A stretch of DNA of 64,000 bases from Labilithrix sp. (GTDB lineage Bacteria; Myxococcota_A; Polyangia; Polyangiales; Polyangiaceae). The DNA is taken from assembly GCA_019637195.1 (NCBI GenBank), contig JAHBWA010000003.1:62001-126000 (forward strand), given 5' to 3'. The notes under the pieces are model-generated. The model saw nothing but the letters and a program-made list of their open reading frames with translations. It was not told the origin of the DNA and searched no databases. Both the position numbers and the translations under genes were made by a program. How positions within the stretch are numbered: position 1 is the first letter of the stretch; every line of letters starts with the position of its first letter. This document shows, piece after piece, positions 24,411-33,289 of the stretch.

Positions 24411-27281
24411 ATGGCCCGCAGACACCAAGAAGAGATCGAGCGGCTTCGTCGTGAGGTGAGCGTCGAGCGTCTTGTCGAGGCTCGCGGCGTGAAGCTCCGT
24501 CGCGACGACGAAAAGCTCGTCGGGAGCTGTCCCTTCCACGACGAAGGCGAGCACGGGCTCGTGGTCGAGCCGAAGGGGAACACGTGGGCGTGCTCGGAGT
24601 GCAAGGTCACCGACGGCACGAACATCGAGTGGACGATGAAGGCCGAGAGCGTCTCCCGCCGTCATGCCATCGAACTTCTGCGCGGCGATCACCGCGGCAC
24701 CGGAGGTAGCGGGAAGATCGTCAAGAACTCCAGCGTCCAGAAGCTCCCCGACGTGATCTCCGCGACGGTGGACGATGCTCTGCTGATCGAACAGGTCGTC
24801 GCCTACTACGCCGACACGTTGAAGAGGACGCCCACGGCGATGGACTTCCTCGCGACGAACGGGATCACCGGGGAAGCGGTCGAGCGGTTCCGAATCGGCG
24901 TGTCCGACCGCACCTTGGGCTACAGAGTTCCGAAGGGCAATCGGAAGACCGGAGCCGAGGTCCGTGGCCGCCTTCAGCGGCTCGGGCTGCTGCGGGAGAC
25001 CGGCCACGAGAGCCTTCGCGGGTGCATCACGGTGCGTTTGTTCGACGAGGACAGAGCCGTCGTTTCCGTCTACGGACGACGCCTCGACGATCGCGCCGCC
25101 GACGTTTACGTGAACCCCAAGGGCCTCTTCAACATCGAGGCGTTGAACGGGGGCCGAGAGATCGTGATCTGCTCGTCGGTTTTCGACGCCGTGATCATGT
25201 GGTGCAACGGCGTCCACGCCGTCACCGCCATCCACGAGGGCAACGTGGACGAGTTGGTGGTCGCGATCGTGAGGTACGGCATCATCAAGGTGACGATCTG
25301 CTTCCCGCGAACCGACGAAGGCCAGAAGAGCACGGACCAGCTCGCGGGCGGGCTCTCGGGTGCAGACGTCGAGGTGTTTCGGGCGCTCCTCCCCGTCGGG
25401 ATGACGGTGCAGTCGTTCGTCACGTCGTCGCCATCGGAGGCTCTCTCCTCGCTGGTTCGGCAAGCCGAGTGGATCGGCGGGGCGAGGCCCGCCAGCCCCG
25501 TCACCTCGGCGATCGAGCCGCCGATGACCGCCACGGCGCCGACGAGCGCCACGACGGCGACCTCGGTCACCACCACGACGGCCCCAGCGATCACCACGAC
25601 GCCGACGAACACCGGGGACATCATCTTGGACCTCGGGGACCGCCGGTGGCGGATCCGCGGGCTCGCCAGCAACCTCTCGTACGAGCGGCTTCGGGTTCAC
25701 CTCTTCGTGTCGAGGGAGACGAAGGACGCCCGGACCTCCGGCTTCTACGTAGACACCATCGAGCTGTACTCGGCGAGGCAGCGAAACGCCTTCATCGAAC
25801 AAGCGGCGGAAGAACTTGGGCTCGATCCCGAGATCGTGAAGCGTGACCTCGGGCACGTCCTTCTGCGGCTCGAAGCGCTTCAAGACGACCAGATCAGGGC
25901 GGCACTCCAGCCGAAGACCGAGGCACCCACGATGACGGACGCCGAACGGGCGGCGGCCATGGACCTCCTTCGAGATCCGAAGCTCATCGATCGCATCGTG
26001 GCAGACTTCGACCGCTGCGGCGTCGTCGGCGAGAACGACAACAAGCTCGTGGGCTACCTCGCCGCCACGTCACGGAAGCTCCACCACCCGCTGGCCATCG
26101 TGGTGCAGTCGTCGTCGGGCTCGGGGAAGTCGTCCTTGATGCAGGCCGTCCTGGACTTCATCCCTGACGAGGAACGGCGTTCGTTCTCCGCGCTCACGGG
26201 GCAGTCGATCTTCTACATGGGCGAGGCCGACATCGCCCACAAGGTCCTGTCGATCGCCGAAGAGGAAGGGGCCGCTCGGGCGAGCTATGCGCTGAAGGTG
26301 CTTCAGAGCGAGGGCGTGCTCACGATCGCCTCGACGGCGAAGGAAGCCGGGACGGGGCGGCTCGTGACCCACGAGTACCGGGTGCAGGGGCCGGTGGCAA
26401 TTTTCACGACGACAACGGCGATCGACGTGGATGAGGAACTGCTCTCGCGTTGCATCGTCCTCGCCGTGGACGAACGGCCCGAGCAGACCCGTGCGATCCA
26501 CGAACGACAACGGCAAGCGCAAACCCTCGATGGCCTCTTCGCCCGTATGGACCGCGAGGCCGTGCTCCAGCTTCATCGGAACGCTCAGAGGCTCTTGCGC
26601 CCCCTCGCCGTCGTGAACTCCTTCGCCTCCGAGCTGGCTTTCCCCGACCATCGGGTGCGTGCTCGGCGCGATCATCGGAAGTACCTCGGCTTGATCGAGG
26701 CGATCACCCTGCTGCACCAGCACCAGCGGACCGTGAAGACGGTCGAGCGGAACGGCGTGGTGGTCGAGTACATCGAGGTCACGAAGGACGACCTCGCCGT
26801 GGCCGATCGGCTCATCGCTTCTGTGGTCTCCCGAGGGCTCGACGACTTGCCGTCGATGACGAAGAGGCTGCTCACGTTGCTCGACGTGATGGTTCGGGAG
26901 GCGGCGAGGAAGCAAGGGGTCGAACCCGCCGACATCCGCTTCACGAGGCGTGAGGTCCGAGAACGGCTCGGAGTCGGGAGTACGCAGGCGTGGATCCACC
27001 TCCGGCGGCTCATCGACGGCGAATACCTCATCGTCCACCCCTCTCGTCGTGGCCGTGGCGTCGTCTTTGAACTCGCCCTCGAACCTGCACGTACGACGAT
27101 AGATTCGGGGATCGCGAGAGCATATTCGGGGGTGCCTTCGGGGGATGTTCGGCCCGTTGAAGAAGCCACGGCGCCCGAGAAAGCGGCTCCGAACCTGCAT
27201 CGTTCGGTCTCGGCCCGATCGCACATTGGAGAGAAGCGGAGTGCTCCGCGTCGTACGTCAGCTGCGGACGGAGCCGGGTGA
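24411..27281 (+). CDS. CHC2 zinc-finger primase fused to a helicase/ATPase
   Basis: 956 residues. The N-terminus has a CHC2-type zinc finger: GSCPFHDEGEH, then WACSEC (about residues 38-65). A primase core/TOPRIM-like part follows (about residues 120-330), with YVNPKGLFNIEALNGG and IVICSSVFDAVIMW. The TOPRIM acidic residues are not obvious, so catalysis is uncertain. A Thr-rich linker (about 365-400) leads to a C-terminal ATPase with Walker A QSSSGSGKSSL (about residue 565), acidic VLSIAEEEGA and IFTTTTAIDVDEELLSR. A winged helix ends the protein. Primase-helicases of this kind replicate phages and integrated elements. The stop overlaps the integrase start (TGATG). Confidence 0.8.
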   Translation: MARRHQEEIERLRREVSVERLVEARGVKLRRDDEKLVGSCPFHDEGEHGLVVEPKGNTWACSECKVTDGTNIEWTMKAESVSRRHAIELLRGDHRGTGGSGKIVKNSSVQKLPDVISATVDDALLIEQVVAYYADTLKRTPTAMDFLATNGITGEAVERFRIGVSDRTLGYRVPKGNRKTGAEVRGRLQRLGLLRETGHESLRGCITVRLFDEDRAVVSVYGRRLDDRAADVYVNPKGLFNIEALNGGREIVICSSVFDAVIMWCNGVHAVTAIHEGNVDELVVAIVRYGIIKVTICFPRTDEGQKSTDQLAGGLSGADVEVFRALLPVGMTVQSFVTSSPSEALSSLVRQAEWIGGARPASPVTSAIEPPMTATAPTSATTATSVTTTTAPAITTTPTNTGDIILDLGDRRWRIRGLASNLSYERLRVHLFVSRETKDARTSGFYVDTIELYSARQRNAFIEQAAEELGLDPEIVKRDLGHVLLRLEALQDDQIRAALQPKTEAPTMTDAERAAAMDLLRDPKLIDRIVADFDRCGVVGENDNKLVGYLAATSRKLHHPLAIVVQSSSGSGKSSLMQAVLDFIPDEERRSFSALTGQSIFYMGEADIAHKVLSIAEEEGAARASYALKVLQSEGVLTIASTAKEAGTGRLVTHEYRVQGPVAIFTTTTAIDVDEELLSRCIVLAVDERPEQTRAIHERQRQAQTLDGLFARMDREAVLQLHRNAQRLLRPLAVVNSFASELAFPDHRVRARRDHRKYLGLIEAITLLHQHQRTVKTVERNGVVVEYIEVTKDDLAVADRLIASVVSRGLDDLPSMTKRLLTLLDVMVREAARKQGVEPADIRFTRREVRERLGVGSTQAWIHLRRLIDGEYLIVHPSRRGRGVVFELALEPARTTIDSGIARAYSGVPSGDVRPVEEATAPEKAAPNLHRSVSARSHIGEKRSAPRRTSAADGAG

Positions 27282-28348
27282 TGGCGCGGGTAAAGAAGCC
27301 CCAGGCGAAGCCGCTCCCCGGCGATCCGAACGACCCCAACGGGATGCACGTCTGGACGCAGCGGTTCCTCAAGGCGTTGCTCGTGAAGGGGAACTCGCCG
27401 CAGACCGTGGACACCCGACGCCTTCGTCTCGGCGCCTTCATCGAGTGGTGCTCGACCCGATCCATCACGATGCCGATGCAGGTGACGAAGCCCGTGATCG
27501 AGGCGTACCAGCGGCACCTGTTCCATCGTCGATTGCCGAACGGGAAGCCGCTTTCGTTCGGGACGCAACACGGGAGCTTGGTGGCCGTGAAGAGGCTCTT
27601 CCAGTGGCTCACTCGGTCGAACGTGCTCCTCTACAACCCGGCCTCGGAGATCGAGCTTCCCCGGCTTGGCCGCCGCCTCCCTCGGCATGTGCTCACCGCC
27701 GCAGAGGTCGAGTCGGTGCTCGCCGTGCCCGACGTGAAGGATCCTCTCGGTCTTCGGGATCGGGCGATCCTGGAGGTGCTCTACTCGACCGGGGTGCGCC
27801 GGAGCGAACTCGTGAAGCTCCATGTGTTCGACGTGGACGTGGAGCGAGGGACGATCCTCGTCCGTGAAGGGAAGCGCTCGAACGATCGTGTGGTTCCGAT
27901 CGGCGAACGGGCTCTCACCTGGATCGAGAAGTACCAGCGGGAAGTCCGAGAGCAGCTCCTCACGGACGCGAACAACACCGTCCTCTTCGTGTCGAAGCTC
28001 GGGGACGGCCTCACGCCCGGCCACCTGACGATGATCGTGAGGAGGCACGTGAAGGCGGCGAACATCGGCAAGACCGGCTCGTGCCACTTGTTCCGGCATG
28101 CGATGGCGACGCTGATGCTCGAAGGTGGCGCCGACGTGCGGATGGTCCAGGCCATGCTCGGCCACGCCTCGTTGAACACGACGGCCCTCTACACGCACGT
28201 TGCCATCCGGGCCTTGAAGGAGGTCCACGACCGGACCCACCCCGGAGCCCGGCTCGGGAAGCCGGAGGCGAAGACGACGACGCCCACGCCGGAGGCGGAG
28301 GCCCTCTTGGCGAAGCTCGCCGCAGAGGCCGATGCCGATCACGAGTGA
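27281..28348 (+). CDS. Tyrosine recombinase / integrase (XerC/D-like)
   Basis: 355 residues from the ATG at 27281. An N-terminal SAM-like core-binding domain (about 30-130) has NSPQTVDTRRLRLGAFIEW. The catalytic domain has Arg in YSTGVRRSELVKL, Lys in REGKRSNDRVVP, His-x-x-Arg in CHLFRHAMATLML, His in AMLGHASLNTT and the Tyr nucleophile in TALYTHV. All active-site residues are present. It is the last gene of the element, 225 bp from the point where RHS sequence resumes, which is the usual place for an integrase beside its attachment site. Confidence 0.95.
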   Translation: MARVKKPQAKPLPGDPNDPNGMHVWTQRFLKALLVKGNSPQTVDTRRLRLGAFIEWCSTRSITMPMQVTKPVIEAYQRHLFHRRLPNGKPLSFGTQHGSLVAVKRLFQWLTRSNVLLYNPASEIELPRLGRRLPRHVLTAAEVESVLAVPDVKDPLGLRDRAILEVLYSTGVRRSELVKLHVFDVDVERGTILVREGKRSNDRVVPIGERALTWIEKYQREVREQLLTDANNTVLFVSKLGDGLTPGHLTMIVRRHVKAANIGKTGSCHLFRHAMATLMLEGGADVRMVQAMLGHASLNTTALYTHVAIRALKEVHDRTHPGARLGKPEAKTTTPTPEAEALLAKLAAEADADHE

Positions 28349-28512
28349 CGGGGCCGCCGGGAGCGGTACGATCGCCTCATGCTCTCGGGGGTCACGTTGC
28401 TGTCGTCAGTGATGACGCCCTCGACTTCCGAGTTGAACATCACCTTGGCCGGGAAACCGCACCGGGGATTTCGTCCTCGAAGGATCGACATCCACCGGGG
28501 TCGATCACGTCG

Positions 28513-28536
28513 AAGGCCCCGTTCGTACCGGGCCTT
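28513..28536 (+). terminator. Hairpin terminator after the integrase gene
   Basis: AAGGCCC (28513-28519) pairs with GGGCCTT (28530-28536) across a 10-base loop, followed by TTCGG. It lies 165 bp after the integrase stop and about 37 bp before the RHS junction. It would insulate the orphan RHS cassette from element transcription. Confidence 0.55.
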
Positions 28537-28573
28537 TCGGCCCCCAACGTACGAAGCCACGTCCAACACGTCA

Positions 28574-29350
28574 GATCAGCAGAACCGGCTGGTGCGGATG
28601 CTCGCGGGCACGCACGAGTCGGTGTACGAGTACGATGGCGAGTCGCGGCGCGTTCGCGTCAAGGAGCTGACGAGCAGCGTCGAGACGAAGAACGAGACGT
28701 TCGTGTGGTGCGGTGATAGGATTTGTCAGAAGCGGGCGTCGAACGGCTCGACGGTGCTGCGAACCTACTTCGGGGAGGGCTTCGAGGAGAGCGGTACGAC
28801 GGACTACTTCTACACGCGGGACCATCTCGGGAGCGTGAGGGAGGTCGTGGGGAGCGACGGGACGACCGTGGCGTCGAGGCTGTCCTATGATCCGTGGGGG
28901 AAGATCACGGAGACCGGATTATCGCTGACCAACTTCGCCTTCACGGGCCACCATTTCGACCTGCCGACGGGGCTCAGCCTCACGTGGTACCGGGGGTACG
29001 ACCCGAACTTCGGGCGGTGGCTCAGTAAGGACCCGCTGGGGTTGCAGGGTGGACTGAATCTGTACGGCTACGTGAACAACGATCCGATCGACCTGATGGA
29101 TCCATATGGGCTTCAGCCGTACCGCCAGCCGAGCGATCCGAGGCCCCCCCTTCCAATCCCAGTCGTGCCATGCACGTGGTTGACGAAGGGAAGTTTTGCA
29201 CGCAATACATGCTGTCAGCTTGCTTGCCAGCAAGTATTCCCGATTTACGGCCAGCAACAGATCGATTGCGTCTCGAAATGCAAAGACGATCCTCCTCCTC
29301 AGCCAGATCCTGCTCCCAGTCCGGCCCCGCTGCCTAAGTGTCTCAAATGA
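28574..29350 (+). pseudogene. Orphan RHS cassette 2: 5'-truncated core plus tip
   Basis: From 28574 the sequence matches the RHS gene from base 15720 onward (QQNRLVRML, VETKNETFVWC, DHLGSVREVV, YDPNFGRWLSKDPLG, NLYGYVNNDP). There is no RHS start, lipobox or shell-forming repeat region. The frame is open from an ATG at 28379 inside the element, but that fusion is probably accidental. The tip after the core differs from tip 1: about 80 residues, Pro-rich, with CQLAC and CVSKC. Such orphan cassettes can replace the expressed tip by recombination in the core. The stop overlaps the following immunity-type gene (ATGA). Confidence 0.85.
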
Positions 29351-29682
29351 GCTCCAACGATTATGAAGTTCACGGCGCAGTCTTCTCCGAACACATTCGT
29401 CTCTACAGGGAGGACCTTCGAGCCTCCGCCGGAAGCGCAGCGGCACGGCTTGCGGACGCCCGAGAGGCGTGGACCCAAGTTTGTTGCACCACGCCGAGCG
29501 GCGAGCCCCGTCTAAGCGAAGATTTCTATCTCTTCTACGCTTTCATGGTCGCAGTCGATGTGGGACGTTCGGACGAAGCAGAAAGGCTTTATGATCTTAT
29601 GTCTTCGGAGATCCGAGAGCGCATTGACTTGATTGAGGATAAGAATCCGGGTCAAGCCAAAATTTGGTTAAACGAGCGCTGA
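29347..29682 (+). CDS. Candidate immunity protein for RHS tip 2
   Basis: 111 residues from the ATG at 29347, overlapping the orphan RHS stop. A soluble helical protein with no signal peptide. It shares a spaced pattern with the 33290 gene: a W-x-x-x-C region, a Phe-rich helix, then DEAERLYDLMSSE and ERIDL, ending at a Trp-Leu. The family is not recognised by me. Immunity is inferred from coupling to a tip cassette. Tight ATGA overlap without an upstream promoter suggests that it is only well expressed if the cassette is joined to a full RHS gene. Confidence 0.7.
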   Translation: MSSNDYEVHGAVFSEHIRLYREDLRASAGSAAARLADAREAWTQVCCTTPSGEPRLSEDFYLFYAFMVAVDVGRSDEAERLYDLMSSEIRERIDLIEDKNPGQAKIWLNER

Positions 29683-29779
29683 CGAGGCTGAGAGATCCCC
29701 TCATTCGGGACGGGAAATCTGATCGCGCCCCACGCGGCCCTGAGGGGAATGATGTTCGGCAGGAACTTCGCACGACCGA

Positions 29780-30073
29780 GTCGCGCTGCGCGCTCGCGCG
29801 TATTCAGGCGTGGTGTCTGAATGTGGTGTGCACGCCCGGCAGCGGACTGGCACGGGCGATCGACTACATGTCGAAGCGCTGGTCACGGGCGACGCTCTTC
29901 CTCGAGCACGAGCACCCGGCAGTCCCGCTCGACAACAACGCCGCCGAGCGCGTGATCCGCGGCGTGGTCCTCGGCCGCAAGTATCACTACGCATCGGCGT
30001 ATCCGTCCGGGGCAGGACGTAAACCGCAGATCCGGGGCGTGCGGCGGTCGATTCGCCGTCGAAAGGCGGTGAC
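29780..30073 (+). pseudogene. IS66 transposase (tnpC) C-terminal remnant
   Basis: The plus strand encodes LARAIDYMSKRW, FLEHEHPAVPLDNNAAERVI and VLGRKYHYAS, the conserved end of IS66 DDE transposases including the catalytic Glu (DNNAAE). The N-terminal zinc finger and the first two Asp residues are missing. The remnant ends near 30058-30073 in a sequence (TCGAAAGGCGGTGAC) that recurs at 33915 and may be a terminal repeat. Confidence 0.8.
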
Positions 30074-30079
30074 TGCTCG

Positions 30080-30185
30080 GTATCCCATCGGGCAACGGCC
30101 TCCCGTGAGGTCTTCGCAGGCGACCGAGATGCCGCTATCCGCGAGGGATGGCGGAGTCGCGAGCGTGGAGGCGTTGGACCGAGGT
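30080..30185 (+). mobile_element. Left-end fragment of an IS66-B-like element
   Basis: GTATCCCATCGGGCA and the next ~100 bp match the left end of IS66-B at 36516-36621 with a few mismatches, including the first codons of tnpA (MAESRAWRRWTE). The match stops after about 12 codons of tnpA. It directly follows the tnpC remnant, so two different IS66 copies were joined here. Confidence 0.8.
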
Positions 30186-30497
30186 GTCGGTGCCAGCCGG
30201 CAGACGCTCGGATCTGACGAACTCGTCTCATGATCAATCCTCTTCGTCGATGACGTCGCAGCCGTCGGCGGGGTAGATCGCGCGCTGGAGAAGGTGAAGG
30301 CCCGGGTGGTGGCGGCGAACGCGCAGCAACGCGCTCGCCGACGGACAGCCTGTCGTCAGTCGACGCGCCCGTCCCGCCGCTCCGTGAGAAGCGGCGATCT
30401 TTCTTTGGACGGTCGGTTCGGGCGGTGCGCGGGGTGCAGCCTCGTGATCGTGTTCTGCGAGGTCTGTTCGTCCGTTCACGCCCGGTGCATGGCGTGC
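30186..30497. other. Gene-free joint between IS66 debris and RHS cassette 3
   Basis: About 310 bp with no recognisable gene or repeat. A frame open from 30294 runs into the RHS sequence but its first 65 codons show no RHS similarity. A short Cys cluster (CAGCSLVIVFCEVC) appears in that frame; without a known match it cannot be called a domain. Confidence 0.5.
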
Positions 30498-32343
30498 GCG
30501 GGCACGACGACGTTCACGTATCACCCGCACGGGGTCAGCACGCTCGGAGCCGGTCAGGTCGCGCTGGTGAACGGGCCGCTATCGAACGACACGCTGAAGC
30601 ATACGTACGACGCGCTGGGTCGGCTGAAGAAGCTGGAGATCGTGGATGACGCGACGCAGTCGGTCGCGAGCTACGCGGAGGAATACACGTTCGACGCTCG
30701 CGGGCGGGTGACGGCGGTGGCGAACAACCTCGGCAGTACGTCGTACGCGTTCGTGGGTCAATCGGGCCGCACGTCGACGGTGGACTACCCGAACGGGATG
30801 CAGACGCTCTACGATTACTACGGCGTGACCGGGGATCTTCTCCTGAAGCAGATCAAGAATCTGTCGGCGGGCCCGAGCCCGAGCGTGATCTCGCAGTTCG
30901 ACTACACGTACCGCCCGGATCGGTCGGTGGAGACGTGGACGGTAGAGCAGGGAAGCGGAGCGACGACGTGGTCCTTCGGGTACGACGCGTCGCGCCAGCT
31001 GACGGCGGCGACGCTCCGGGACGGAAGCCAAAACGTGCTGGAGTCGCACTCGTATGGGTATGACAAGGCCGGGAACCGAATCCAGGTGGGGACGGGAACG
31101 GCTTCGCCGCGGAACTACGCGACGAACAACCTGAACCAGCTCGTGTCGGAACGGGACCACGGGCGGACGACGTTCGGGGGCTTCGTGGACGAGCCCGCGA
31201 AGGTGAAGGTGAACGGGAGGCCTGCGAAGGTGCTGTCGACGGACGGCGGCGCGCCCTACCGCTTCGAGGCGCTGGTGGACCTCGACGCTGGCGCGAACAC
31301 CGTGGTGGTCGAGGCGCGCGACGGCAACGACAACGTCGCGACCAAGAACTACACGGTCACGACGACGGGGACGTCGAAGACGTACGAGTACGACGCGACG
31401 GGCAACCTGCGGTACGAGAAGCTGCCAGGGGGCAGCGTGGTGAGGGAGTACCGCTGGGACCAGCAGAACCGGCTGGTGCGGATGCTCGAAGGCACGCACG
31501 AGTCTGTGTACGAGTACGACGGCCTGTCGCGGCGGTGGCGGATAACTGAGAAGGAGAACGGGACCCAGACGAAGCAGGAGGCGTTCGTCTGGTGCGACGG
31601 TCGCATATGCCAAAAGCGGAGCGGGGCCTCTGTGACAAGGAACTACTTTTCAACAAGGCTTCGAGGAGGGCACGACGGACTACGTTTACACGCGGGACCA
31701 CCTTGGAGGCATCCGTGAGGTGGCGGCGAGCGATGGGACGACGGTGGCATCCCGAGTCACCTACGCACCTTGGGGCAAGGTCGCCGAAACAGGTTCAGGC
31801 GCTCGGAGCGACTTCGGATTCACGGGGCACTACTTCGATCGGTCCACCGACCTCAGCCTCACATTGTATCGAGGCTACGACACCAACTCCGGACGCTGGT
31901 TGAGCAAGGACCCGATTGGGCTACTCGGCGGACCCAATCTGTACGCCTACGCGAACAATGATCCGACCAACTATACTGACCCGTACGGCCTCGACGTGTA
32001 CGACTGTACCGTTACATTCGCGGGCGTATTGCCCCACTATTATTCATGTGTTGTGACGCAAGGTCACGAGTATTGCTACGGTCACGGTCAAACGTCAGTC
32101 GACCACTACGATCCGGACCGCTGTACCCGAGTCTCAAGGGACCCCTGCATGGACTCGTGCATGGAGCAAGAGATGGGACAGGCTGGGATGAAGGCTGACT
32201 ATAGCTTCTTCTCCAATAACTGCGGCCAGAAGCGCGGGGATATGAAAGACAAGTGCAAGAAACAATGTGGCCACCAAGAACCGGAACCATCCTATCCGCC
32301 GATTCCCCCGCGATGGTTTCCATGGTGGTTCAGCCTCTTCTGA
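30498..32343 (+). pseudogene. Orphan RHS cassette 3: long core, frameshifted, with tip
   Basis: Bases 30498-31511 are almost identical to 14757-15770 of the RHS gene. The core continues to QKRSGASVTRNYF. There the run TTTT at 31647-31650 has one T too many: removing one restores NYFQQGFEEGTTDYVYTRD and joins the next frame (IREVAASDGTTVASR, GRWLSKDPIGL, NLYAYANNDP). The tip is about 120 residues with many Cys, including CMDSC and CKKQC, and ends PRWFPWWFSLF. The 5' shell region is missing, so the cassette is silent. The frameshift lies upstream of the tip, so recombination downstream of it could still deliver an intact tip. Confidence 0.85.
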
Positions 32344-32362
32344 ACAGACGGCAAGGAGAGTT

Positions 32363-32788
32363 GTGCGAGTGAGCGCTCGTCACATCTACGGGCCACTGTG
32401 GCGAAGGCTGCGGTTGCGCTGGTGGGTCTTCGTGCTCGCTGCACTGGTAGGAGGTGTGCTTTGGCTGCAATTCTGCTTCTCTGTTCAAGTAAATGCTGCA
32501 ATCCGTGCGCAGGCGGCGAGCGCTGAGGTGCAAAGGAATACGTTGGGAGCCATAAGGCCGCCAAGCCTGACTCAAAAGGACTACTGGGAGCGGCCATTTT
32601 TATATCTCACGTCCGCAGACTGTTTCGTTGTCGTGAGTTTTGGTTCTGACGGAAAACCGGACGAAAATTACGACCTGTCGGTATGCAAATGGCCTACGGG
32701 CCGATACGCACCGCGCACATCATGCATTTGGCCGACAATGGATACCGTATACATCAACGGTCTTCCTGCAAAGGCGTGCGGGAAGTAG
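32363..32788 (+). CDS. Small inner-membrane protein, candidate immunity for tip 3
   Basis: 141 residues from the GTG at 32363, chosen because AAGGAG lies at 32353-32358. It begins 19 bp after the stop of RHS cassette 3. A basic N-terminus (RRLRLR) leads to one transmembrane helix (WWVFVLAALVGGVLWLQF), then a ~100-residue soluble part with four Cys, presumably outside the cytoplasm. Membrane immunity proteins are known for toxins acting in the periplasm or membrane, and the place behind the tip supports that role. The family is unrecognised. Confidence 0.65.
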   Translation: MRVSARHIYGPLWRRLRLRWWVFVLAALVGGVLWLQFCFSVQVNAAIRAQAASAEVQRNTLGAIRPPSLTQKDYWERPFLYLTSADCFVVVSFGSDGKPDENYDLSVCKWPTGRYAPRTSCIWPTMDTVYINGLPAKACGK

Positions 32789-32940
32789 GTACGTACATGC
32801 CTGCTTGTCGACTCGACCTTGCAAAGGTCTCGAGCGCTGTATTGAACCATCGACATTTGCCGCACGAAATGTCGTTGAAGCCGGTAACGATCCTCCCCTT
32901 TCAAGTTGATTTTTCGCGGCTCCCGGCTGTCTTCCGTTCA

Positions 32941-33021
32941 TGAAGACCGCTACCTACGTCCGCTTCTCGACGAACGACCAGACGACCGAGAACCGGCTCC
33001 CCGACCTCGAAGCCCCCCGAT
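32941..33021 (+). pseudogene. N-terminal scrap of a second serine recombinase
   Basis: The ATG at 32941 opens a 26-codon frame, MKTATYVRFSTNDQTTENR then LPDLEAPR and a stop. This is the characteristic start of resolvase-type recombinases with the catalytic Ser in RFSTNDQ. Everything after the first ~25 residues is gone. It is related to, but different from, the recombinase at 18379. Confidence 0.75.
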
Positions 33022-33028
33022 GACCTCG

Positions 33029-33268
33029 ATGCCGAAACGATCCACCAAGAAGAAGAGCCCGCGACGGTCCTCGACGGCGGACCTTCATCTCTGGTTGGTG
33101 ACGTTCACGTTCGAGCGTCCAAGGACGAAGCAGCGGGGGAGCTTCCAGATGGCGGTCGAAGCGGTGACCCCCGACGACGCAATGGAGCGATGTCATCAGC
33201 GCCCCACCGCCTCCCTCAGCTCAGACTTACCCAGCCCGACTAGAATTTCAGTGCCGAAATGCAAGTAA
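33029..33268 (+). pseudogene. Truncated copy of the 17750 hypothetical gene
   Basis: Codons 1 to about 58 match the start of the 17750 gene (KKKSPRRSSTADLHLWLV, RPRTKQRGSFQM). Similarity ends near 33202, and the frame then runs through about 20 unrelated codons to a stop. The joined recombinase and 17750-type fragments look like the remains of a second, related integrative element. Confidence 0.8.
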
Positions 33269-33289
33269 CAAGATTGTATTGTGGGTGAC

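Larger units (their letters stand above)
17670..28573. mobile_element. Integrative element with resolvase, replication genes and tyrosine integrase
   Basis: From about 17.7 kb to 28.57 kb the gene set changes to mobile-element functions: serine recombinase, two or three small HTH regulators, a primase-like protein, a RepA-like helicase, a CHC2 primase-helicase and a tyrosine recombinase at the right end. Immediately after 28573 the sequence becomes an RHS core fragment that matches 15720 onward, so the right boundary is sharp. The left boundary is uncertain; it could lie on either side of the AAA ATPase gene. No flanking att repeats were found by eye. No conjugation or capsid genes are visible, so it is probably mobilisable or satellite-like, or a plasmid remnant. 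Confidence 0.6.

Noticed and set aside
28379..28573. Upstream extension of RHS cassette 2 into the integrative element
   Set aside because: The frame is open from an ATG at 28379, but the first 65 codons read through the hairpin terminator and show no RHS similarity. The fusion is probably accidental.
17670..28573. Prophage
   Set aside because: No capsid, portal, terminase, tail or lysis genes. Only recombination, regulation and replication functions are seen.
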